Positions 52,853-60,641 of a stretch of 64,000 nucleotides of DNA are shown piece by piece; the stretch's first letter is position 1; each line of letters opens with the position of its first letter. The stretch comes from DATGLG01 sp035294245 (GTDB taxonomy: Bacteria; Pseudomonadota; Alphaproteobacteria; JACZXZ01). The position numbers and the translations under genes are program-made. The notes beneath the pieces are model-generated. The model did not search any database. It saw only the letters and a list, made by a program, of their open reading frames with translations, and was not told the DNA's origin. Location: NCBI GenBank assembly GCA_035294245.1, contig DATGLG010000063.1, positions 72,040 to 136,039 of the forward strand, in the 5' to 3' direction.

Positions 52853-53966
52853 GAACGACGACGCAATCTTCAGGGGAGAAGGAGAGCGTAATATCCTCGC
52901 CCGCCGCAGGGGGCGTGCCGCGCCGGGCAGCCTCGACGAGGATCGGCTCGCTCGTGTGGGGAATTTGCACGGTGATCAGGATGATCGAGCCGCGCCATTC
53001 GCTGCGCACCACGCGGCCGACCAGGCGACCGGGACCCAGATCGTCGAGGCGCAAGCTCTCCGGACGGATGCAGACGGCACCTCCGTCCGTTGCGGCGCCA
53101 AGCTGGCCGGCGGCTGGCAGGGCCCGGGCAATCGCCGCAGGCGGCAAGAAATTCGCCAGGCCGAGATAGTTGGCGACGAAGCGATCGCGCGGCCGATCAT
53201 AGAGCTCCTGCGGCGTTCCGGCTTGAGCGACCTTGCCCTCGCGCAGGAGCAGCACCCGGTCCGAGAGCGTGAGGGCGTCCTCGCGATCATGGGTAACGTA
53301 GATCACGGTAAGCTCCGGCATCGCCTCGTGCAGCGTCTTGAGCTCGGCCCGCACGGCGGCGCGCAAATTCGCATCGAGCGCGCTGAGGGGCTCGTCGAGA
53401 AGCAGCACGTCCGGTTTGATCACCAGGGCGCGCGCAAGCGCGATCCGCTGCTGCATGCCGCCCGAGAGCTGCGCCGGGCGATAGCCGGAGAATTCCTCCA
53501 TGCGCACGATGCGCAGTGCCGACGCAACACCCTCGCGGATCGCGTGCTCGGCGACGCGGCGCGCGCGCAGCCCGAAGGCGACGTTCTCGAACACCGTCAT
53601 GTGCGGAAACAGCGCATAGTTCTGGTAAAGCAGCCCGACATTGCGCTGATGGGGCGGCGTATCTGTGACGTTCCGGCCGGCAATCCAGACGCTGCCAGCG
53701 CGTGCCGGCACGAAACCCGCGACGTAACGAAGGAGCGTCGTCTTTCCGCACCCGCTATTGCCAAGCACGGTGATGAAGTCGCCCCGGCGCACCTCGACCG
53801 AAAGATCGTCGAGCACGAGCCGTCCGCCCAGCTCGACGGTCAGGCCCTGAACCCGAACCCCCGCTTCAGCGAACGGCTTCGCGGGATCCGTCGCCTCGCG
53901 CCGTCGCGGCGCGGCGGGTTTGGAGGGGTTGGGAAAGCTCGAAGTCTCCACTGCGGCTTCAATCAT
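52845..53966 (-). CDS. ABC transporter ATP-binding protein (PotA/PhnT-like)
   Basis: A 373-aa ATPase. From ATG 53966 a 40-residue Pro/Arg-rich N-terminal extension precedes the domain. Walker A is GNSGCGKTTLLRYV, Q-loop QNYALFPHMTVFENVAFG, ABC signature LSGGMQQRIALARAL, Walker B VLLLDEPLSALDA and H-loop VTHDREDAL. A C-terminal TOBE-type domain (CIRPESLRLDD...) follows, typical of the polyamine/iron/phosphonate class. The extension is unusual and a later start is possible, though no ATG lies immediately before the domain. Confidence 0.9.
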   Translation of the reverse strand: MIEAAVETSSFPNPSKPAAPRRREATDPAKPFAEAGVRVQGLTVELGGRLVLDDLSVEVRRGDFITVLGNSGCGKTTLLRYVAGFVPARAGSVWIAGRNVTDTPPHQRNVGLLYQNYALFPHMTVFENVAFGLRARRVAEHAIREGVASALRIVRMEEFSGYRPAQLSGGMQQRIALARALVIKPDVLLLDEPLSALDANLRAAVRAELKTLHEAMPELTVIYVTHDREDALTLSDRVLLLREGKVAQAGTPQELYDRPRDRFVANYLGLANFLPPAAIARALPAAGQLGAATDGGAVCIRPESLRLDDLGPGRLVGRVVRSEWRGSIILITVQIPHTSEPILVEAARRGTPPAAGEDITLSFSPEDCVVVHD

Positions 53967-54144
53967 GAACGACCTGCTTCGCGCCCATCGCCGTCTGAGC
54001 GGGAGATGAGCGAAACTATCACGGAGGGTCATGGGCGTCGACACGCCCAGGAGCGCGTCCCTGGCTTCGCTGTGATGTTCGCGGGCGCCGAGCGCGTCAT
54101 CCGGCCACCCTTGCAAACGATGTCGCGCCCGGCGTTGCCCGTTC

Positions 54145-55230
54145 TCAGCCGTTCGGCTTCACCACTTCGATCGGCTTGTTAGAGGCGCCGATCACTTCGC
54201 TGCGCCAGCGCTCTTGCCACGCCTTCTGCTTCTCGAGGACATGATTCCAATCGACCTCGACGACCTTGACGTCCTTGACCGCGGCCAGGATCGCCTTCGC
54301 ATTGGCGCCGGTGGGCTGCACGTCATCGCGGGCGGGCAGTCCGAAGACGTCGGTCACCTTGGCCTGCACCTCCTTCGAGAGAAGATAATCGATCAGCGCC
54401 TTGCCGCCCGCCGGGTTCGGCCCGCCTTTGACGAGCGCGATGGCGTAAGGCAGCGAGAAGGTGACCGGCTGCTGGCCGGGGGCTGGACGGAGGAAGGTGG
54501 GCTCGATGGCAAGGCCGCCATGGACCTTGTCGTCCATATCCATCTGGATGTCGCCGTTCGCCACCTTGATCTCGCCGCGCCCCACGAGGGTGTCGAGGTA
54601 CCCGGTGCCCTTGGTGTGAAACTTCACGTCCTGCTCGAGCTTGGCGAGATAGGCAAAGGCCTTGTCCTCGCCCCACAGCTTCTCGAGCAGGATGACCACG
54701 GCCATGCCGTCGCCGGCGGTGATGGGGTTGGAGTAGGAGACCTGCCCCTTATATTCGGGCTTGAGCAGGTCTTCGAAGGTTTCCGGCGCCTTGGCCAGCT
54801 TCGGGTTGTAGATGAAGGAGGCGTAATCGTCGACGAAAGTCGCCCAATACCCATTGGGGTCCTTGCGGCTTGCCGGAATGGCGGAATCCGCGCTCGATTT
54901 ATAGCTCTCCAGCAGGCCGTCCTTGACTGCGGTCTGGACGAAGGGCGGGAGCGTCACAAGCACGTCCGCCTTCGGCGAATCCTTCTCCGTTTGCAGCCGA
55001 TTGACAACGGCGCCGCTTCCCGAGGTGACGATGTTGACCCGCGATCCCGTCTTCTTCTCGAAATTGACGAGAATGGCCTTGTAAAAGTCCTCGAGGCCGT
55101 CCGCCGTATAGAGCACGACCGCCGAAGCGGCATGCGCCGGTCCCGCGCCTCCCGCAATCGCCAGCCAAGCGGCGGCAACCCCGGTCAGCAACGCCTTGCC
55201 GATTGTCTTCCGTTTGCTGAATTGGCTCAT
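54145..55230 (-). CDS. ABC transporter periplasmic substrate-binding protein, PhnS-like
   Basis: A 361-aa exported protein with a Sec signal peptide (residues 1-34, KALLTGVAAAWLAIAG, cleavage probably after AHA). The mature part begins VVLYTADGLEDFYKAIL and has KADVLVTLPPFVQTAVKDGLL, close to the 2-aminoethylphosphonate-binding PhnS group as I remember it, with the wider Fe3+/polyamine SBP family as the alternative. It is the first gene of the transporter group, 178 bp upstream of the ATPase. No phosphonate-degrading gene (phnW, phnX, phnJ) is nearby, so the ligand is uncertain. Confidence 0.86.
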   Translation of the reverse strand: MSQFSKRKTIGKALLTGVAAAWLAIAGGAGPAHAASAVVLYTADGLEDFYKAILVNFEKKTGSRVNIVTSGSGAVVNRLQTEKDSPKADVLVTLPPFVQTAVKDGLLESYKSSADSAIPASRKDPNGYWATFVDDYASFIYNPKLAKAPETFEDLLKPEYKGQVSYSNPITAGDGMAVVILLEKLWGEDKAFAYLAKLEQDVKFHTKGTGYLDTLVGRGEIKVANGDIQMDMDDKVHGGLAIEPTFLRPAPGQQPVTFSLPYAIALVKGGPNPAGGKALIDYLLSKEVQAKVTDVFGLPARDDVQPTGANAKAILAAVKDVKVVEVDWNHVLEKQKAWQERWRSEVIGASNKPIEVVKPNG

Positions 55231-55508
55231 GAGAACACCTCGCCTGTCCCGATTCCGATGTCGTTCTTGCTTCGCGATTGCGGTGGGAGACCCTGAATTC
55301 GCCCTCCTTTCTCCCGCGCGATCAATACTATCTGCTATCTGCATGCGCGAGCCAGCATAAAACAAATCGATAAAAGCTATATTACAGATAAGTTACGCCA
55401 ATGTTTCACTCGGCAGCCTATCCGCCGCATCGCCGGTCCGGCGCGCGCGGAACGCCTTGCTGTGGCGCGGTTTGCCCGATCCTCGGCGGGCAGTGCTAGA
55501 CTGACAGG

Positions 55509-55904
55509 ATGGCGAAGCTGACCTTGCGCATCGATTTCGGCGACGAGCAGGCCATTGGCCCCGGCAAGGTGCGCCTTCTCGAGCTGATCCGGGAATTGGG
55601 CTCGATTTCCGCGGCGGGGCGCGCGATGGGCATGTCCTATCGCCGGGCCTGGCTGCTCGCCGATAGCTTGAACAGATGCTTTCGCGAACCGGTCGTCTTC
55701 ACCAAGCTTGGCGGCCGGTCAGGCGGCGGTGCGGCATTGACCGGCCTGGGCGAGGATCTCGTGGAAAGCTACCGCACGATGGAAGCGGCGGCGGCGGCGG
55801 CCGCGAGCGCGCAGCTCCGCATCCTGCAGAGAAAGCTGATCACGAGTCTTGCGCGCTCCCGCACGCGCGCCAAGCGCGCGCCACGCTCCGTCAGATCTCG
55901 CTAA
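55509..55904 (+). CDS. modE: ModE-type winged-helix regulator, HTH domain only
   Basis: A 131-aa regulator with the LysR-like ModE N-terminal HTH: VRLLELIRELGSISAAGRAMGMSYRRAWLLADSLNRCF, then GRSGGGAALTGLGEDLVESYR. It lacks the C-terminal molybdate-binding TOBE/Mop domains of E. coli ModE, as do several short ModE proteins. The C-terminus is Ala- then Arg-rich. It is convergent with and overlaps modC by 14 bp, and divergent from the substrate-binding protein gene (278 bp apart), so it could act on either unit; the Mo-box upstream of modB favours modBC. Confidence 0.85.
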   Translation: MAKLTLRIDFGDEQAIGPGKVRLLELIRELGSISAAGRAMGMSYRRAWLLADSLNRCFREPVVFTKLGGRSGGGAALTGLGEDLVESYRTMEAAAAAAASAQLRILQRKLITSLARSRTRAKRAPRSVRSR

Positions 55905-57024
55905 GCTCGTCGCCACGATGGGGATCACCCCCGCGATGCATCCCCACGCTGTGGCGATCGAAGGCGATGCTCTTGATTACGGCATAGACCTTGCGACCGG
56001 GCTCGATTCCGAGATCGTGGATCGACCGCCGCGTGAGCCGCGCGAGCAGGGTGGCGCCGTTGGCGTCGAGACGGAGCTCGGCAATCGGCCCGTCCGAAGG
56101 CCTGATTTCTGCGAGGATGCCTTCGAGCACGTTGAGCGCGCTCAAGCCCTGCGGTGGCGCCACCGAGATCATCACGTCGCGCGCGCGAATGCGCACGCGC
56201 ACCGGGGCGCCGACAGCGAGATAGAGGTGCGGCACCCTGAGATCGCCGGCGGCAGAGCGGAGGATCGTCAGTCCGAAGACGCGATCGTGCGATGCAACCT
56301 TTGTCTCCAAGACTGCCCCCGCTTCGTAGCGGCCGGTCAGCGGGAAGAGATCGAGGCGCCCCATGATTTCGGCCGTCGGCCCCGTCGCCGCGACCTTGCC
56401 GTCGGAGAGCACGACGAGCGTTGTGGCCAGCTGCGTCACTTCAGGAACCGAGTGGCTCACATAGATGATGGGAACGTCGGTCTCGTCGCGCAGCCGCTCG
56501 ATATAGGGAAGGATCTCCGACTTGCGCCCCTCGTCGAGAGAGGCGAGCGGCTCGTCCATCAGGAGCAATTGGGGACTTGATAAAAGCGCGCGCCCGATCG
56601 CCACTCGCTGCTTCTCGCCGCCCGAAAGGAGCCCTGGCCGGCGGTCGAGCAGAGGCTCGATCCCGAGGAGCTCGACCACGTGCTCGAGCCGCCCGTAGCG
56701 CCGGGGCGCAGGCGTGAACCAGCGGCCGTAAAGCAGGTTCTGTCGCACCGTAAGATGGGGAAAGAGGCGGCCCTCCTGAAAGACGTAGCCGATACGACGC
56801 CGGTGCTTGGGAACGAGCACGCCGCGCGCCGTGTCGATGAGCACATCGCCGTTCACCGCCACGTAACCACGCTCCGGGCGGAGCAAGCCGGCAATGACGT
56901 TAATGAGCGAGGTCTTGCCCGCGCCGGAACGCCCGAACAGCGCGGTCAAATGTCCCGAGCTCTCGAATTTCGCCTCGAGCCGGAATTTCCCGAGCCGCAG
57001 CGCGACATCGACATGAATGGTCAT
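55891..57024 (-). CDS. modC: Molybdate ABC transporter ATP-binding protein ModC
   Basis: A 377-aa ATPase of the molybdate importer. Walker A is FGRSGAGKTSLINVIAG near residue 30, Q-loop VFQEGRLFPHLTVRQNLLYG (the QEGRLFPHL form is typical of ModC), signature LSGGEKQRVAIGRAL, Walker B LLLMDEPLASLD. The C-terminal molybdate-binding TOBE domain is about residues 295-360 (LNVLEGILAEIRPSDG...). ATG 57024 overlaps the modB stop by 4 bp. Confidence 0.93.
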   Translation of the reverse strand: MTIHVDVALRLGKFRLEAKFESSGHLTALFGRSGAGKTSLINVIAGLLRPERGYVAVNGDVLIDTARGVLVPKHRRRIGYVFQEGRLFPHLTVRQNLLYGRWFTPAPRRYGRLEHVVELLGIEPLLDRRPGLLSGGEKQRVAIGRALLSSPQLLLMDEPLASLDEGRKSEILPYIERLRDETDVPIIYVSHSVPEVTQLATTLVVLSDGKVAATGPTAEIMGRLDLFPLTGRYEAGAVLETKVASHDRVFGLTILRSAAGDLRVPHLYLAVGAPVRVRIRARDVMISVAPPQGLSALNVLEGILAEIRPSDGPIAELRLDANGATLLARLTRRSIHDLGIEPGRKVYAVIKSIAFDRHSVGMHRGGDPHRGDELSEI

Positions 57025-57725
57025 CGTCCCTCTACGCGTCGCGCGATTCGCCGCGCCAGCAGCTCGGAGGCGAGCAGCGCGACGACGGAGATGGCGACGG
57101 CAACGAAGGTGAGGCGAATCGCGCCGTCGTCGCCCCCCGGCACCTGCGTAAAGGTATAGATCGCAAGGGGCAGGGTCTGCGTCTCCCCGGGGATGTTCGA
57201 GACGAAGGTGATGGTGGCGCCGAACTCGCCGAGGCTCCGCGCGAAGGAAAGAATCATTCCGGCGAGAATGCCGGGACATGCGAGCGGCAGGGTCACGGTC
57301 AGGAACGTCCATACGGGATTAGCGCCCAAGGTGCCGGCGGCATCTTCCAGGCGACGGTCGATCGCCTCCGCCGAAAGGCGAATGGCGCGCACGAGAAGAG
57401 GAAAGCCCATGATCGCCGAGGCGAGTGCCGCGCCGCTCCAGCGAAAGGCGAAGACGAGACCAAAGGCCTGCTCGAAGAGCCGTCCGAGCGGACCGTGCCG
57501 GCCGAAAAGCAAGAGCAGAACATAGCCGGTGACGACAGGCGGCAGGACGAGCGGGAGATGAACGAGGATATCGAGGAATCCGCGCCCCCAGAACCTGCCC
57601 CGCGCGAGCACGAAAGCGACGAGGATGCCGAGAGGGAGGCTGCCGATCACGGCCCACAGCGCGACCCTGAGGCTTAGCCGTATCGCGACGAGTTCAGCCG
57701 GTGCGAAGCCGAGCGTGGTGGTCAT
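57021..57725 (-). CDS. modB: Molybdate ABC transporter permease ModB
   Basis: A 234-aa inner-membrane permease with five to six helices and the EAA loop EDAAGTLGANPVWTFLTVTLPLA near residue 150, followed by the family phrase ARSLGEFGATITFVSNIPGETQTLPLAIY. ATG 57725 (MTTTLGFAPAELVAIRLSLRV) gives the usual length; the longer frame would run through the Mo-box. It is coupled to modC. modA, normally the first gene, is not in the window. Confidence 0.93.
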   Translation of the reverse strand: MTTTLGFAPAELVAIRLSLRVALWAVIGSLPLGILVAFVLARGRFWGRGFLDILVHLPLVLPPVVTGYVLLLLFGRHGPLGRLFEQAFGLVFAFRWSGAALASAIMGFPLLVRAIRLSAEAIDRRLEDAAGTLGANPVWTFLTVTLPLACPGILAGMILSFARSLGEFGATITFVSNIPGETQTLPLAIYTFTQVPGGDDGAIRLTFVAVAISVVALLASELLARRIARRVEGR

Positions 57726-57804
57726 GAAAGCGATAGCCGCCTCTCGGATCGTCCCGTCCGTTTCACGGCGCGCGAAGGGCAGTGCAAAGTTCGGCGTCAA
57801 TACG

Positions 57805-57828
57805 CGATATATCCTGCAGAATATATCG
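57805..57828. promoter_or_regulatory. Mo-box: near-perfect palindrome upstream of modB
   Basis: CGATATAT (57805-57812) and ATATATCG (57821-57828) form perfect arms around an 8-bp core containing CTGCAG; only one of twelve base-pair positions mismatches. The arms match the CGxTATAT style of ModE-binding sites. The site lies about 80 bp before the modB start and the ModE gene is on the far side of modC, so molybdate-dependent control of modBC is probable. Confidence 0.75.
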
Positions 57829-57869
57829 AGCGGCATCCGATGAGAAGCCTCTTGCGCTGTCGCCGAGGG

Positions 57870-59165
57870 TCAGGCTTCGGCGTGATGCTCCGGCAGGCCG
57901 AAAAGCTCCTCGGGCTCGGAAAGCCCGCGGATCGGCTGGAAGCCCAGCGATACGAGGGGACGGGCGCAGACATCGGCAAAGGCGCGCGAGGCAAGCACCG
58001 GGCGATCGAAGCGCTTGGTCAGACTTTCGAGGCGGCAGGCGAGATTGACGGCAGGGCCGATCGCCGTGAAATCGAGCCGATCGGGGGCTCCCACATTGCC
58101 GTAGATCACGTCGCCCAAATGGAGGCCGATGCCGGCTCGGATCCGTGCCGTCCCGTCGCCACAGGTGCTGTTGTGGGTCTCGAGCCTGGTGATGATCTCG
58201 CGCGCAACGGCGAGGCCCTTGATCGCGGCATCGTCCTCCCTGCCGCCATTGGTGGGGAAGATGGCAAGGACACCGTCGCCGACGAATTTCAGGATCTCGC
58301 CTCCGGCGGCATGGACGGGCGCCGCGACATATTCGAAATAGGCGTCGAGGAGCCGGATCACCGTCTCCCCCGAGAGGCGGTCGGAAAGCCGGGTAAAGCC
58401 GCGGAGATCGGAGGCCATGATGACGGCGCGCATCTTCTCGCCGGCGCCGCGCAGGATCTGTCCATAGAAGATGCGCTGGCCGATATCGCGGCCGAGATAG
58501 ATCTCGATCAGATTCTTGGCGATCTTTCGGATCGAGCGCGCCTCGACCACGGCGGCGAGCGCCGGCCGGATCGCTTCGAGCCGTTCGAGATCGGCATCAG
58601 TGAAGCCGCCCGGCCGGTCCGTTGCCCAGGTGACGACCGGATGGCGCCGTTGCACGGAGATGTTGAGGGGGGCCGCGAAATAATCCGTCGCTCCCTGCCC
58701 GCGCAGCTTTGCGAGCAATGGAAAGTCGATCGGGCCCGTCTCGAGCCGGCGGCGGAACATCCGTCCGGATTCGACGGTGTCGCGGATCGGGCTCGTCAGG
58801 TAATCCTTGCTCGTCTCGGCGCCGTGGGCGACGTGAAATTTCTCCACGACGTTGCGCTCGCGCCACCAGCGGCAGCCGAAGCCGCGGATTTCGGGATGCA
58901 GCGTGCCGACATGCAGGGTTGCACGCCAGAGAGGAACGCCTTGCCCCACGAGCCGCCAGCAGAGCTGGTCGAAGAAATCGGCCTCGCGCTCCATTTTGCG
59001 GCCGTCCGTCAAAATCCAGCGACTGATATCCCGCTCGGCGATCGGCGCGCCGACACCGGCGAATTCGCCGTCGATTCGAAAGTAGTCCTTGACGGCCGGC
59101 GCGGCGGGGGACGGGGCCTCGGCGGCCTTGCGCCGCGCGCGGTGCTTTCGCGTAGTGGTGGTCAT
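57870..59165 (-). CDS. Class III adenylate/guanylate cyclase with N-terminal sensor-like domain
   Basis: A 431-aa soluble protein. The C-terminal cyclase domain (about residues 238-420) has the metal Asp motif IMASDLRGFTRLSDRL, the second Asp in KFVGDGVLAIFP, and the purine/transition-state segment LDFTAIGPAVNLACRLESL. The N-terminal 220 residues contain no membrane helix and look like a GAF-like or CHASE-unrelated cytosolic domain (FFDQLCWRLVGQGVPLWRATLHVGTLHPE...), a combination common among alphaproteobacterial cyclases. Nucleotide specificity cannot be assigned by eye. Confidence 0.88.
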   Translation of the reverse strand: MTTTTRKHRARRKAAEAPSPAAPAVKDYFRIDGEFAGVGAPIAERDISRWILTDGRKMEREADFFDQLCWRLVGQGVPLWRATLHVGTLHPEIRGFGCRWWRERNVVEKFHVAHGAETSKDYLTSPIRDTVESGRMFRRRLETGPIDFPLLAKLRGQGATDYFAAPLNISVQRRHPVVTWATDRPGGFTDADLERLEAIRPALAAVVEARSIRKIAKNLIEIYLGRDIGQRIFYGQILRGAGEKMRAVIMASDLRGFTRLSDRLSGETVIRLLDAYFEYVAAPVHAAGGEILKFVGDGVLAIFPTNGGREDDAAIKGLAVAREIITRLETHNSTCGDGTARIRAGIGLHLGDVIYGNVGAPDRLDFTAIGPAVNLACRLESLTKRFDRPVLASRAFADVCARPLVSLGFQPIRGLSEPEELFGLPEHHAEA

Positions 59166-59393
59166 GGCTGCACACCTTTTGGGCGGAGAGGCGTATATAG
59201 GCGTGAAAGCAAGGAAGCGGCGCCTCCGGTTGAATCAGAGGTGGAGGGCGGGCGATTTGCTCGACGGCTTGCGGGCATCCTGCGGATGCATGGATGCTCG
59301 CGCAAGAGATGTAATGCGCCGCGTTGAGGAAGCAAGACGGCCGGCGGCAGAACGCGCCGGCGGCACCTCCAGGGGTATTTTACGAAGCCGATC

Positions 59394-60104
59394 ATGAAAC
59401 CCGACGAGCTTATCAACCGAATTCTCTTTCGCGACGGGCTCATGCTCATCATCGACAAGCCCGCCGGCCTGCCGGTCCATGCCGGACCCGGCGGCGGCCC
59501 CAATCTCGAGGCGCTTTTCGATGCGCTTCGCTTCGGCCTGCCGAATCCGCCTGCGCTCGCCCATCGCCTCGATCGCGACACCAGCGGCTGCCTCGTCCTT
59601 GGCCGCCATCGGAAGGCGCTGCGCCGGCTCGGGCGCCTGTTCGCTGCCGGCCGTGTCGAGAAGACGTATTGGGCCGTCGTCGAGGGTGGACCGCCCGAGC
59701 CCGAAGGGCGTGTCGAGCTGCCTCTTGCCAAGCGGACACCGAAGCGGGGCTGGCACATGGCAGTGGATCCTGCCGGACAACCGGCGATCACCGATTATCG
59801 CATGCTGGGCGCGAGCGCCGGACTCTCCTGGCTCGAGCTCAAGCCACGCACGGGGCGGACGCACCAGATTCGCGTCCATTGCGCCGCCCTTGGCTGCCCG
59901 GTGCTCGGCGATCATGTTTATGGGAGAGGCGGCGGCGCGCCGCTCCACCTCCACGCCCGTGCCGTTGCTGTTCCTCTCTATCATCCGCGCCGGCCCCCGA
60001 TCAGCGCCGCGGCACCGCCGCCGCCGCATATGTGGGAAGCCCTCGAAGCTTGCGGCTGCGAGCCCTCTCAGGCGCCGGAACGAGCCGGCGTCTTGTCATC
60101 GTGA
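59394..60104 (+). CDS. RluA-family RNA pseudouridine synthase, short form without S4
   Basis: A 236-aa catalytic-domain-only pseudouridine synthase. The Asp motif HRLDRDTSGCLVLGR is near residue 60 and LELKPRTGRTHQIRVHCAALG near 150. It lacks the S4 domain of RluD, resembling RluA or tRNA-modifying members. Target position is unknown. Its last nine bases overlap the convergent lipoprotein gene. The 228 bp upstream show a TATATA patch near 59195 but no definable promoter. Confidence 0.88.
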   Translation: MKPDELINRILFRDGLMLIIDKPAGLPVHAGPGGGPNLEALFDALRFGLPNPPALAHRLDRDTSGCLVLGRHRKALRRLGRLFAAGRVEKTYWAVVEGGPPEPEGRVELPLAKRTPKRGWHMAVDPAGQPAITDYRMLGASAGLSWLELKPRTGRTHQIRVHCAALGCPVLGDHVYGRGGGAPLHLHARAVAVPLYHPRRPPISAAAPPPPHMWEALEACGCEPSQAPERAGVLSS

Positions 60105-60569
60105 CGCCGCGTTGTCTTCCGCGCGCTGGCCGGTCTCGCGGTCGGGAGCCGCGGGATCGAGGAGCACATAGCCCCGCTGCGCCATGCAACTCCGGATGAA
60201 GGGCGCGTCCGGATCGCTGCCGCTCCGCGCCGTCTCCGCCTTCCCGTAGAGTGATCCTGCGGCCCCGCCGGCCAAGGCGCCGCCGGCAAGCCCGGTCACC
60301 GCGCCCACGCCGGTATCGCCCAGAAACGTGCCCGCACCCGCGCCGATCGCGGTTCCGGCGATGGCGCCGATCGCCGCGCCGCGTAGAATGTCGATCTGCG
60401 CCGCATCCTCGCGGCAGACCTCCAGGTCGAAATCGTATTGCGCCTGGGTGTGGCCGGTCATATCCACGGCCGGGCGGTATTCCGGGACGCCGGCGCAGGC
60501 CCCGAGCATTGCGAGGCATGCCAATGCGCCCATGGCGGCGAATGCGCGCGGCATCGCATCGGTCATCAT
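60096..60569 (-). CDS. Glycine-zipper lipoprotein
   Basis: A 157-aa envelope protein. It starts at the ATGATG at 60566-60569; the N-terminal signal ends in the lipobox LGAC (Cys about residue 24). A glycine-zipper membrane-insertion segment follows at about residues 62-105 (AAIGAIAGTAIGAGAGTFLG, GLAGGALAGGAAGSLYG). The C-terminal CMAQRGYVLLDP resembles small outer-membrane lipoproteins of unknown function. It lies directly downstream of the amidase on the same strand (72 bp). Confidence 0.82.
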   Translation of the reverse strand: MMTDAMPRAFAAMGALACLAMLGACAGVPEYRPAVDMTGHTQAQYDFDLEVCREDAAQIDILRGAAIGAIAGTAIGAGAGTFLGDTGVGAVTGLAGGALAGGAAGSLYGKAETARSGSDPDAPFIRSCMAQRGYVLLDPAAPDRETGQRAEDNAASR

Positions 60570-60641
60570 TCGCTTATATACGAGAAGATCGCGCGACACG
60601 GAAATCACGGCTCTTCGGCAATGTCGAGGACGTCTGCGTCC

